13,489 nucleotides of DNA from Pseudomonadota bacterium (GTDB lineage: Bacteria; Pseudomonadota; Gammaproteobacteria; Xanthomonadales; Xanthomonadaceae). Made by a program: the position numbers and the translations under genes. A model generated the notes under the pieces. That model searched no databases and was not told the DNA's origin. It saw only the letters and a program-made list of their open reading frames with translations. Shown here in pieces: positions 4,978 to 12,022 of this stretch. Numbering within the stretch: the stretch's first letter is position 1; every line of letters begins with the position of its first letter. The stretch lies in contig JAEXLY010000176.1 of the NCBI GenBank assembly GCA_023444765.1, positions 1-13,489 on the forward strand. The letters are read 5' to 3'.

Positions 4978-7413
4978 ATGCGCCGCCCCGCCCTCGCTTC
5001 GCCGGATCGCCGCCGCTTCCTTGCCGCGTCCGCCACGGGCCTGCTGCTGCCGGCCGCGGCCTCGTGGCCCCTGCTGGCGTCCGCACGTGCCGCCGGCGCA
5101 GGCATGCCGTTCCCGCTGGACGCGGTGCGCCTGCACGCGGGACCGTTCGCACATGCGCATGCGCTCAACCGGCGCTACCTGGCCGCGCTCGACGTCGACC
5201 GCCTGCTTGCGCCCTATCGCATCGAAGCCGGCCTGCCATCGCCCGCGCCGAAGTATCCGAACTGGGAATCGATGGGACTGGACGGCCACACCGCGGGCCA
5301 CTACCTGTCGGCGCTGGCGCAGCAGGCCGCGCAGGGCGAGACGGCGCTGCGCAGACGCCTGGACGCGATGATCGAGGCGCTGGCCGAAGTGCAGCAGGCC
5401 AACGGCGACGGCTACCTCGGCGGCGTGCCCAACGGGCGCCGGCTGTGGGACCGCATCGCCTCGGGCGCGTTCGAGGCCGAGGCCTTCTCGCTCGACGGGG
5501 CCTGGGTGCCGTTCTACAACCTGCACAAGATGTTCGCCGGACTGCGCGATGCGCACATGGTCGCAGGCAACACCCGGGCGCGCGAACTGCTGGTGCGATT
5601 CGCCGACTGGTGCGGGGCACTGGTCGCGCACCTCGACGACGTGCAGCTGCAGCGCATCCTCGACACGGAGCACGGCGGCATGAACGAGGCGCTGGCCGAC
5701 GTTTTCGCCATCACCGGTGACCGACGCTACCTGCTCCTGGCGCGACGCTTCTGCCACCGTGCCATCCTCGATCCGCTGCTGCGCCGCGAGGATGCGCTGG
5801 ACGGACTGCACGCCAACACCCAGATCCCGAAGGTGATCGGCTTCGCGCGCATCGGCGAGCTCGACGACGAGCCGGCCTGGATCGAGGCGGCGCGCTTTTT
5901 CTGGGAGACGGTGGCGCTGCGGCGCAGCGTCGCCTTCGGCGGCAACAGCGCGCGCGAGCATTTCCACCCGGCCGGCGACTTCGGCCCGATGCTGGCCTCG
6001 CGCGAGGGCCCGGAAACCTGCAACAGCTACAACATGCTGCGCCTGGCGGCCCTGTTGCACCGCCTGCGGCCCGATCCGCGCTACCCGGAGTTCCAGGAGC
6101 GGGTGCTGTTCAACCACATCCTGTCCACCCAGCATCCAGGTCATGGCGGACTGGTCTACTTCACGCCCATCCGGCCGCGCCACTACCGCGTGTACTCGCA
6201 GCCGGAGCTGTGTTTCTGGTGCTGCGTGGGCACCGGCATGGAAAACCACGGCCGACATGGCGCCTTCGTCTATGCGCAGGGCGAGGACACGCTGGCCGTC
6301 AACCTGTACATCGCCTCCACCCTGCACTGGCGCGAGCGCGGCCTGGTGCTGCGGCAGGACACCGCCTTCCCCGACGAACCCCGCAGTCGCCTGCGCCTGG
6401 AGCTCGAGCGTCCGCAGACGTTCGCGCTCCAGCTGCGCCACCCGCAATGGCTGCAGGGCCCGCTGGCGGTGCGGGTCAACGGCAGACACTGGCCGCTCGA
6501 TTCGACGCCCGGCAGCCAGGCGGTCATCGCGCGACGCTGGCGGGACGGCGACGAGGTCGCCATCGCGCTGCCGATGACGACCCGGATCGAGGGTCTGCCC
6601 GACGGCTCGGACTGGGTGGCGGTGATGCACGGTCCGCTGATGCTGGCCGCACGCACCGACGGGGATGCGCTCGACGGCCTGGTGGCCGACGACGGCCGTG
6701 GCAGCCATATCGCGCCCGGGCCCTACCTGCCGCTGGACGGCGCGCCGATGCTGGTCGGCGAGCGCGACCGTCTTGCCGACCACATCCGGCCCGTGCCCGG
6801 CGAGCCGCTGGCGTTCACCGCCTCGACAATGGTCCGTCCCGAGGCGTTCCGCGAGCTGCGGCTGGAGCCGTTCTTCCGCGTGCACGACGCGCGCTACATG
6901 GTCTACTGGCGCACAGCCACGCCCGCGGAGTATCCGGCCGTGGTGGCGGCGATCGAGGCGACCGAACGCGAACGCCAGGCCCTGGAGGCGCGCACGCTCG
7001 ACCAGGTGCAGGCCGGCGAACAGCAGCCGGAAGTCGACCATGCCTACGCGGGACGCGATTCGAGCACGGGCGCGCTCATGGGCCGCACGTGGCGCGACGC
7101 CGGCGCCTGGTTCGGCTACCGGCTACGGGCAAGCCGCAACGTCGCGGCCGATGCACCGCTCGCCCTGGCACTGGAGCTGTTCGGCGGCGACTGGAACGTG
7201 GCCATGGACGTCGAGGTCGACGGGCGCGTGCTGTCGACGGTGGAGATGTCGGGCGCCGGCACCGACGAGTTCGGCGTGCGGCAGGTCGCCCTGCCGCCCG
7301 ATCTGTCCGCGCTGGCGCGCCGCGACGGCATCAAGGTCCGCTTCGTCGCGCGCGGCGGGCGCCGGACGCCACGGTTGTTCGGCCTGCGCCTGCTGGAGAC
7401 GCGGGATGACTAG
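4978..7413 (+). CDS. Tat-exported GH127/GH146-type beta-L-arabinofuranosidase
   Basis: An 811-residue exported hydrolase. The N-terminus carries a twin-arginine signal (SPDRRRFLAAS, residues 8-18, then a hydrophobic core and ASARA-AG cleavage near 38). The alpha/alpha-barrel domain contains YNLHKMF, E327 (REHFHP) as likely acid/base, E346/C348 (GPETCNSYN) and C415/C416 (FWCCVGTGMENHGRHG). In the characterised GH127 enzyme HypBA1, a Glu and three Cys bind zinc and one Cys is the nucleophile. The WCCVG-GMEN style and the accessory C-terminal domains (EPFFRVHDARYMVYW at 630-644, DUF4986-like, then a beta-sandwich to the end) favour GH146. AAGGGAG (4965-4971) sits 6 nt before ATG 4978 and only 3 nt before ATG 4975, so 4978 is chosen. 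It follows the dehydratase by 151 bp, probably in one operon; the gap shows no clear promoter or terminator. Confidence 0.88.
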   Translation: MRRPALASPDRRRFLAASATGLLLPAAASWPLLASARAAGAGMPFPLDAVRLHAGPFAHAHALNRRYLAALDVDRLLAPYRIEAGLPSPAPKYPNWESMGLDGHTAGHYLSALAQQAAQGETALRRRLDAMIEALAEVQQANGDGYLGGVPNGRRLWDRIASGAFEAEAFSLDGAWVPFYNLHKMFAGLRDAHMVAGNTRARELLVRFADWCGALVAHLDDVQLQRILDTEHGGMNEALADVFAITGDRRYLLLARRFCHRAILDPLLRREDALDGLHANTQIPKVIGFARIGELDDEPAWIEAARFFWETVALRRSVAFGGNSAREHFHPAGDFGPMLASREGPETCNSYNMLRLAALLHRLRPDPRYPEFQERVLFNHILSTQHPGHGGLVYFTPIRPRHYRVYSQPELCFWCCVGTGMENHGRHGAFVYAQGEDTLAVNLYIASTLHWRERGLVLRQDTAFPDEPRSRLRLELERPQTFALQLRHPQWLQGPLAVRVNGRHWPLDSTPGSQAVIARRWRDGDEVAIALPMTTRIEGLPDGSDWVAVMHGPLMLAARTDGDALDGLVADDGRGSHIAPGPYLPLDGAPMLVGERDRLADHIRPVPGEPLAFTASTMVRPEAFRELRLEPFFRVHDARYMVYWRTATPAEYPAVVAAIEATERERQALEARTLDQVQAGEQQPEVDHAYAGRDSSTGALMGRTWRDAGAWFGYRLRASRNVAADAPLALALELFGGDWNVAMDVEVDGRVLSTVEMSGAGTDEFGVRQVALPPDLSALARRDGIKVRFVARGGRRTPRLFGLRLLETRDD

Positions 7414-7423
7414 GCCCGCGCGC

Positions 7424-8206
7424 TCAGTCGCCGGCCAACGCCTCTTGCAGCAGCGCGCGGATCACCGGCTGCGCCTGCGCGGCCTTCGCCTCGTCCCAGG
7501 CGAACGACGCCTCGTCCATGTACACGCGCTGGCTGATCTCCAGCTGCACAGCCTGGATGCCGCGGGCCGGATCTGCATAGTGGCGCGTGATGTAGCCGCC
7601 GCGGAAGCGTCCGTTGTGCACCCAGTCGTAGCGCGACTGCCCGGCCAGCACCGCTTCCAGACGCCTCTGCAGGGACGCTCCCGCGCTGGCGCCGCCCGCA
7701 GTGCCGAGGTTGAGGTCGGGCAGCCGGCCCTCGAACAGGAACGGCAGCTCGCCGCGGATCGAGTGTCCTTCCCACAGCACCACGCGGCCATGCGCAGCAT
7801 GCAGGCGCTCGAGTTCGCCGCGCAGCGCATCGTGGTAGGGACGCCAGTAACGTTCCACCCGCGCGCGCACCTCGTCCTCGCCCGGCGCCTGGCCATCGAG
7901 GTAGACCGGCTCGCCGGAGAAGCGCACCGTCGGGCACAGCCCGGTGGTGTTCTGCCCCGGGTACAGCGACACGTCGTCCTCGCTGCGGTTGAGGTCGATC
8001 ACGTAGCGCGAATGGCACGGCACCAGCACCGACGCGCCCAGCTCGCGCGCGAAGGCGTACAGGCGCGAGATGTGCCAGTCGGTGTCGGGCACGCGCCGCG
8101 CCTGGGGCGTGAGCCGCGCCGCGATGTCGTCGGGGACGACGGTGCCGTCGTGCGGCAGGCTGACCAGCAATGGCGCGGTGCCGCGATGCAGGGTGAGGAT
8201 GTCCAT
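7424..8206 (-). CDS. hutG: N-formylglutamate amidohydrolase (HutG family)
   Basis: A 260-residue cytoplasmic hydrolase matching N-formylglutamate deformylase, which releases formate and glutamate in the last step of the HutF/HutG branch of histidine degradation. Recognisable segments: PLLVSLPHDG (12-21), DTDWH (41-45), SRYVIDLNRSED (66-77), LWEGHSIRG (144-152), GGYITRHY (203-210) and QLEISQRVYMDE (221-232). The open frame continues upstream to 8350, but ATG 8206 is chosen because homology begins there (MDILTLHRGTAPLLV) and a good -10 lies 8 nt upstream. No other hut gene is in the window. It ends 10 bp from the stop of the convergent GH127/146 gene with no terminator between them. Family is firm; the true substrate in this orphan setting could be another N-acyl amino acid. 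Confidence 0.88.
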   Translation of the reverse strand: MDILTLHRGTAPLLVSLPHDGTVVPDDIAARLTPQARRVPDTDWHISRLYAFARELGASVLVPCHSRYVIDLNRSEDDVSLYPGQNTTGLCPTVRFSGEPVYLDGQAPGEDEVRARVERYWRPYHDALRGELERLHAAHGRVVLWEGHSIRGELPFLFEGRLPDLNLGTAGGASAGASLQRRLEAVLAGQSRYDWVHNGRFRGGYITRHYADPARGIQAVQLEISQRVYMDEASFAWDEAKAAQAQPVIRALLQEALAGD

Positions 8207-8213
8207 GACCCGG

Positions 8214-8219
8214 ATTGTA
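8214..8219 (-). promoter_or_regulatory. -10 element for a leaderless hutG transcript
   Basis: TACAAT on the minus strand (complement of 8214-8219) matches the sigma-70 -10 consensus at five of six positions. Only 7 nt separate it from the ATG at 8206, so transcription would begin at or next to the start codon. No Shine-Dalgarno can fit in between. The -35 region is GC-rich and unconvincing. Confidence 0.45.
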
Positions 8220-8361
8220 CGGGGCGTGCGTCCGATGCGGCGCCAGGCGCGGCGTACCGCGATGATCCGCGAACTCGGTCGGATCGTCCGGCTTGCGGCC
8301 GCCCCTCGCATCCCAACCATCTTCGCGCCCAGCCCCGGGCGCGCCTCCACCGGACTCCCCG

Positions 8362-9348
8362 ATGAAATCCATCCTGCTGATCGCCTGCCTTGCGCTCACC
8401 GCATGCTCCACCGCTGGCCCGACGCACCGCGGCGCCACCAATCCGCTGTTCACCGACCGTCATACCGCCGACCCCGCGCCGCTGGTCGTGGGCGACACGC
8501 TCTACCTCTACGTCGGGCATGACATGGCGCGCGGCGAGGAGATGTTCAACATCGTCGAATGGCGCGTCTATTCGACCACCGACATGGCGCGCTGGACCGA
8601 CCACGGCCCGATCATGAAGCCCACCGACTTCCAGTGGGCCAGCCGCGACGCCTGGGCCTCGCAGGCCATCGGGAAGGACGGCAGGTTCTACTTCTACGCC
8701 ACGGTCGAACACGACCGGACCCGTCCGGGCAAGGCGATCGGGGTGGCGGTTTCCGACAGCCCCACCGGACCCTTCGTCGATGCGCGCGGTTCGGCCCTGG
8801 TCAGCAACGACATGACCCCGCAGGGTCCGCACACCTGGGACGACATCGATCCGACCGTCTTCATCGACGACGACGGCAGCGCCTGGCTGATGTGGGGCAA
8901 CGCCAACTTCTACTACGCGCGGCTCAAGCCCAACATGATCGAGCTCGATGGCCCGATCCTGCAGGCCGAACTGCCCAAGTACGAGGAAGGCCCCTGGATC
9001 CACAAGCGCGGCGACCTGTACTACCTGAGCTACGCGTCCCGGGACAGGTCGGTGTCCGAGGACGAGCTGGTGTCCTATGCCACCGCCCCGTCCATTACCG
9101 GACCGTGGGCGTATCGCGGCGAGATCAGCGGCCCGGCGGAGAACAGCTTCACCATCCACCCCGGAATCGTGGAGTTCAAGGGTCAGTGGTACTTCTTCTA
9201 CCACAACGGCGTGCTGACGGTCGGCGACCAGGACGGCGGGCTCGGCCGCCGCGCGGTGGCGGTCGAACACCTGTACTACGACGCGGACGGCGGCATCGCA
9301 CCCATCGTCCACACCCGCGAAGGCGTGTCGGTGCCGCGCAGGCGCTGA
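8362..9348 (+). CDS. GH43-family glycoside hydrolase, lipoprotein (arabinofuranosidase/xylosidase type)
   Basis: A 328-residue single-domain five-bladed beta-propeller hydrolase. A lipoprotein signal peptide with lipobox LTAC (Cys15) places it in the outer or inner membrane leaflet. The GH43 catalytic triad is visible: D37 (TADPAPLVVGDTLYLY) as general base, D163 (WDDIDPTVFIDDDGSAWLMWG) as pKa modulator and E209 (YEEGPWIHKRGDLYYLSYAS) as general acid. Typical FTIHPGIVEFKGQWYFFYHN follows. GH43 enzymes act mainly on arabinan, arabinoxylan and xylan; which linkage is cut here cannot be read from sequence, and the subfamily is not assigned. ATG 8362 is chosen because it begins the signal peptide, although no Shine-Dalgarno is evident (CGGACTCCCCG precedes it). 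It has its own 155-bp upstream region shared with divergent hutG, where I see no convincing plus-strand promoter. Confidence 0.88.
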   Translation: MKSILLIACLALTACSTAGPTHRGATNPLFTDRHTADPAPLVVGDTLYLYVGHDMARGEEMFNIVEWRVYSTTDMARWTDHGPIMKPTDFQWASRDAWASQAIGKDGRFYFYATVEHDRTRPGKAIGVAVSDSPTGPFVDARGSALVSNDMTPQGPHTWDDIDPTVFIDDDGSAWLMWGNANFYYARLKPNMIELDGPILQAELPKYEEGPWIHKRGDLYYLSYASRDRSVSEDELVSYATAPSITGPWAYRGEISGPAENSFTIHPGIVEFKGQWYFFYHNGVLTVGDQDGGLGRRAVAVEHLYYDADGGIAPIVHTREGVSVPRRR

Positions 9349-9365
9349 CCGGTCGCGCCAGCGCC
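9341..9365. terminator. Hairpin between convergent GH43 and gor genes
   Basis: GGCGCTG (9341-9347) pairs with CAGCGCC (9359-9365) across an 11-nt loop that itself begins with the palindrome ACCGGT. The stem includes the GH43 stop codon and lies in the 21-bp gap to the convergent gene. It lacks T-tracts on either strand. A bidirectional weak terminator is possible; chance pairing is not excluded. Confidence 0.3.
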
Positions 9366-9369
9366 GCGC

Positions 9370-10734
9370 TCAGCGCATCAGCACCACTTCCTCGGCGCTG
9401 GTGGGATGGATCGCCACCGTATCGTGCAGGTCGGCCAGGGTGATGCCCTTCCTCAGCGCCACGGCGAATCCCTGCAGGATCTCGTCGGCGCCCTCGCCCA
9501 GCAGATGGATGCCCACGATGCGGCGCTCGCCGCCGACGCACACCAGCTTGAACAGGCTGTGCTGGGGACGGTCCGACAGCGCCTGCCGCATCGGGCGGAA
9601 GATGCTGCGGCACACGTGCACCGCGTCGTCGCCGTGCCGCTCGCGCGCCTGCGCCTCGGTCAGGCCCACCGAGGCCAGCGGTGGATGCGAGAACACCACG
9701 GTCGGGATGCCGTCGTAGTCCAGGCGTGCATCCGGCCTGCCGCCGAACACGCGATCCATCGCGCGGCGCGCGGCGGCGATCGCGACCGGCGTCAGCATCG
9801 CCCGGCCGGTGACGTCGCCCACCGCGGTGATATGCGGCACGCTGCTGCGCTGGGAATCGTCGACGGCGATGCCGCCATCCGCGCCCAGCGCAACGCCCGC
9901 CGCGTCCAGGCCGATGCCGTCGGTGCCGGGCACACGGCCGATGGCAAGGAGGACGTGGGCATAGGCGTCCGACGTAGCGCCCGCCCCGTCACGTAGCCGG
10001 AGCCCGTCCGGTGTGCGCTCGATCGACGCCAGCCCGTAACCGAAATGCAGTCCGATACCCTGCTGGCGGTAGTTCTCCTGCAGCCGTTCGGCCAGCTCCG
10101 CGTCCGACTGCCCCAGCAGGCGCGTCCCGCGCACGAAGATGTCGACGCGACACCCCAGCGCCTGCAGCACGCCCGCGAACTCCACCGCGATGTATCCGCC
10201 CCCGATCAGCGCCACGTGGCCGGGCGGCCCGTGGAATGCGAAGAAGTCGTCGGACACGCCGGCCAGCGCACCGCCGGGCACGTCCAGCAGCCGCGGCCGC
10301 GAGCCGGTGGCGATCAGGACGTGGCCCGCCCGCAGGCGGGTGCCGTTCTCGCATTCGACGGTATATGCGTCGCGCAGCCTGCCGCGCGAGGGCAGCAGCA
10401 CGATGCCGGCCTCGTCCAGGCGCCGGCGGTAGCTGGCGTGGATGCCGTGGATGTAGCGCTGGCGGCTGGCGACGAGCGTCGGCCAGTCGAGTTTCGGCGA
10501 GGCGGGAACATCGAACCCGAGCTGCGAGGCCAGGGTAACGCCGCCGGCCAGCTCGGCCGCCAGCCACATCGCCTTCTTCGGCACGCAGCCGACGTTGACG
10601 CAAGTGCCGCCGAGTTCGCCGGGTTCCAGCAGCGCCACGCGTGCGCCGTGCGCGGCCGCGCGGAAGGCGCCGGCCAGGCCGCCGCTGCCGCCGCCCAGCA
10701 CGACGAGGTCGAAATCCAGGTCCGTCTGGCTCAT
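9370..10734 (-). CDS. gor: Glutathione-disulfide reductase
   Basis: A 454-residue FAD disulfide oxidoreductase that reduces glutathione disulfide with NAD(P)H in the cytoplasm. FAD-binding motif VVLGGGSGGLAGAFRAA (11-27), redox-active GGTCVNVGCVPKK (C45, C50), second dinucleotide fold ALIGGGYIAVEFAG (175-188), FAD contact ITAVGDVTG (302-310), and the C-terminal base HPTSAEE with H443/E448. Length equals typical Gor. In E. coli Gor two arginines (R198, R204) hold the NADPH 2'-phosphate; here the first is R202 but the position of the second is G208, with another arginine at R205. Its ATG overlaps the stop of the upstream dehydrogenase gene as ATGA, so translation is probably coupled. Other members of the disulfide reductase family are less likely given the GYIAVE and HPTSAEE signatures. 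Confidence 0.92.
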   Translation of the reverse strand: MSQTDLDFDLVVLGGGSGGLAGAFRAAAHGARVALLEPGELGGTCVNVGCVPKKAMWLAAELAGGVTLASQLGFDVPASPKLDWPTLVASRQRYIHGIHASYRRRLDEAGIVLLPSRGRLRDAYTVECENGTRLRAGHVLIATGSRPRLLDVPGGALAGVSDDFFAFHGPPGHVALIGGGYIAVEFAGVLQALGCRVDIFVRGTRLLGQSDAELAERLQENYRQQGIGLHFGYGLASIERTPDGLRLRDGAGATSDAYAHVLLAIGRVPGTDGIGLDAAGVALGADGGIAVDDSQRSSVPHITAVGDVTGRAMLTPVAIAAARRAMDRVFGGRPDARLDYDGIPTVVFSHPPLASVGLTEAQARERHGDDAVHVCRSIFRPMRQALSDRPQHSLFKLVCVGGERRIVGIHLLGEGADEILQGFAVALRKGITLADLHDTVAIHPTSAEEVVLMR

Positions 10735-11987
10735 GCGAAGCGCTCCGGCGAATAGGGGCTGGGGTCGATATGCGGGCTTTCACCCGTCAGCAGCTCGGCC
10801 AGCAGGCGGCCGGTGGCCGGGCTCATGCTCACGCCCAGCATGCCGTGGCCGGTCGCCAGCCACAGGTGCGGCTGCCCCGGTGCCCGGCCGATGATCGGCA
10901 GGTCGTCCCACGACAGCGGACGCCAGCCATACCACTCCTCGCGCTTGACCGGGCCGACCGGCTCGCGCAGGTACTCGCCCGCACCGCGCTCCAGCGCGTC
11001 GAGCCGCCGGCGGTTGAGCGTGGTGTCGTGGCCGGAGAACTCCATCGTGCTGCCGAGGCGGAAGCCGTCCTCCCACACCGTGACGCAGACCTTGCGCTCG
11101 AACAGCGTCATCGGCCGCCGCGGCACGAGGCCAGGACGCGAATAGGTGATCGAATAGCCCTTGCCCGGCTGCATCGCGCCGCGCAGCCAGCGCAGCCGCA
11201 GCGAGCGCGCCAGCAGCGGCGACCAGGCGCCGGTCGCCAGCACCACCTCGCCGGCATGGCGCGATCCGCGCGTGGTCTCCACGCGCATCCCCTCGCCGGC
11301 GGCTTCGGCATGCAAGGCTTCGCAATCCGTCTCGATCACGCCGCCGGCCGCGGCCACGGCCCGGGCCAGTCCGGCCACGTACCGGTCCGGCCGCAGTTGC
11401 GCATCCCCGGGATAGTGCACAGCACCGGCGACACCATCGCGCAGCGCGGGCTCCCGGGCCTGGTAGTCGCGTCCGTCGATGACGCGGGACTCGATGCCCA
11501 GCCCGGCCAGCGCCGGCAACTGGCGCACATACGCTTCCATCTGCAACGGATCGCGGAACACGCAGTCCGCGCCCGGCTCGTCATACTCGCAGTCGATGCC
11601 ATGGCCGGCGATCCAGTCCGGGAACGCCGCGCGGGAGGCATTGAGAATGGCGGCGCGCGGCGCGGCCGAAGCGGCCCAGTCGCGCGGGTTGCAGCGGCCG
11701 GCAAACCGCAGCATCCACCGCCACAACACGGGATCCAAGCGCGGCCGCACGTAGAACGGCGCGTCCGGCGTGAGCATCCAGCGCAGCGCCCGCGCCACCA
11801 TGCCAGGCGCGTGCAGCGGGCCGGCATGGCTCGGCGTGAGCGTGCCGCAATTGCCGTGCGAACTGCCGCCGCCGATGCGGCCGGCATCGATCACGCGCAC
11901 GCTGCGGCCGCGTTCGAGCAGGCACAGGGCGCTGGCGAGCCCCGAGACGCCGGCGCCGATGACGAGGATGTCGCTGCGTTCGCTCAT
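10731..11987 (-). CDS. DadA-like FAD-dependent D-amino acid dehydrogenase (DAO family)
   Basis: A 418-residue flavoprotein that oxidatively deaminates an amino acid. Evidence: N-terminal FAD fold ILVIGAGVSGLASAL (7-21) ending in acidic D34, the flavin-proximal GGGSSHGNCGTLTPSHAGPL, GEVVLATGAWSP in the middle, and the C-terminal WYGWRPLSWDDLPIIG followed by LWLATGHGMLGVSMSPATG, the usual DadA/DAO closing motif. Length matches DadA (about 415-430). Relatives with the SSHGNCG-TPSHA pattern include D-amino acid and D-hydroxyproline dehydrogenases; I cannot choose between them. It starts 34 bp after the DUF418 gene and overlaps gor by 4 bp, implying co-transcription. It is probably membrane-associated through the respiratory chain, by analogy to DadA. 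No upstream promoter or strong Shine-Dalgarno is visible in the 34-bp gap. Confidence 0.82.
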   Translation of the reverse strand: MSERSDILVIGAGVSGLASALCLLERGRSVRVIDAGRIGGGSSHGNCGTLTPSHAGPLHAPGMVARALRWMLTPDAPFYVRPRLDPVLWRWMLRFAGRCNPRDWAASAAPRAAILNASRAAFPDWIAGHGIDCEYDEPGADCVFRDPLQMEAYVRQLPALAGLGIESRVIDGRDYQAREPALRDGVAGAVHYPGDAQLRPDRYVAGLARAVAAAGGVIETDCEALHAEAAGEGMRVETTRGSRHAGEVVLATGAWSPLLARSLRLRWLRGAMQPGKGYSITYSRPGLVPRRPMTLFERKVCVTVWEDGFRLGSTMEFSGHDTTLNRRRLDALERGAGEYLREPVGPVKREEWYGWRPLSWDDLPIIGRAPGQPHLWLATGHGMLGVSMSPATGRLLAELLTGESPHIDPSPYSPERFA

Positions 11988-11998
11988 CGCGGCAGTGT

Positions 11999-12022
11999 AA
12001 CGGCCGCGCCGCCGAGGCCGTT
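11999..12022 (-). terminator. Small hairpin between the DUF418 gene and the dehydrogenase gene
   Basis: AACGGCC (11999-12005) and GGCCGTT (12016-12022) form a perfect 7-bp inverted repeat with a 10-nt GC-rich loop, touching the DUF418 stop codon. No T-run follows on the minus strand (GTTACAC). It may be an attenuating or processing hairpin inside the operon rather than a full terminator. Confidence 0.3.

Noticed and set aside
2991..5168. A 725-codon open frame on the minus strand opposite the dehydratase gene
   Set aside because: Its product is arginine-, histidine- and alanine-rich with no recognisable motif, and it is exactly antisense to a gene with all catalytic residues intact. High GC content lengthens such antisense frames.
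4927..7041. A 704-codon open frame on the minus strand opposite the GH127/146 gene
   Set aside because: Low-complexity composition (RQ, RH, AQ rich) without domain motifs; explained as a codon-bias shadow of the plus-strand gene.
8240..8250. GCGCC-A-GGCGC inverted repeat in the hutG/GH43 intergenic region
   Set aside because: Only 5 bp per arm with a 1-nt centre; expected by chance in this base composition and not positioned at a clear promoter.
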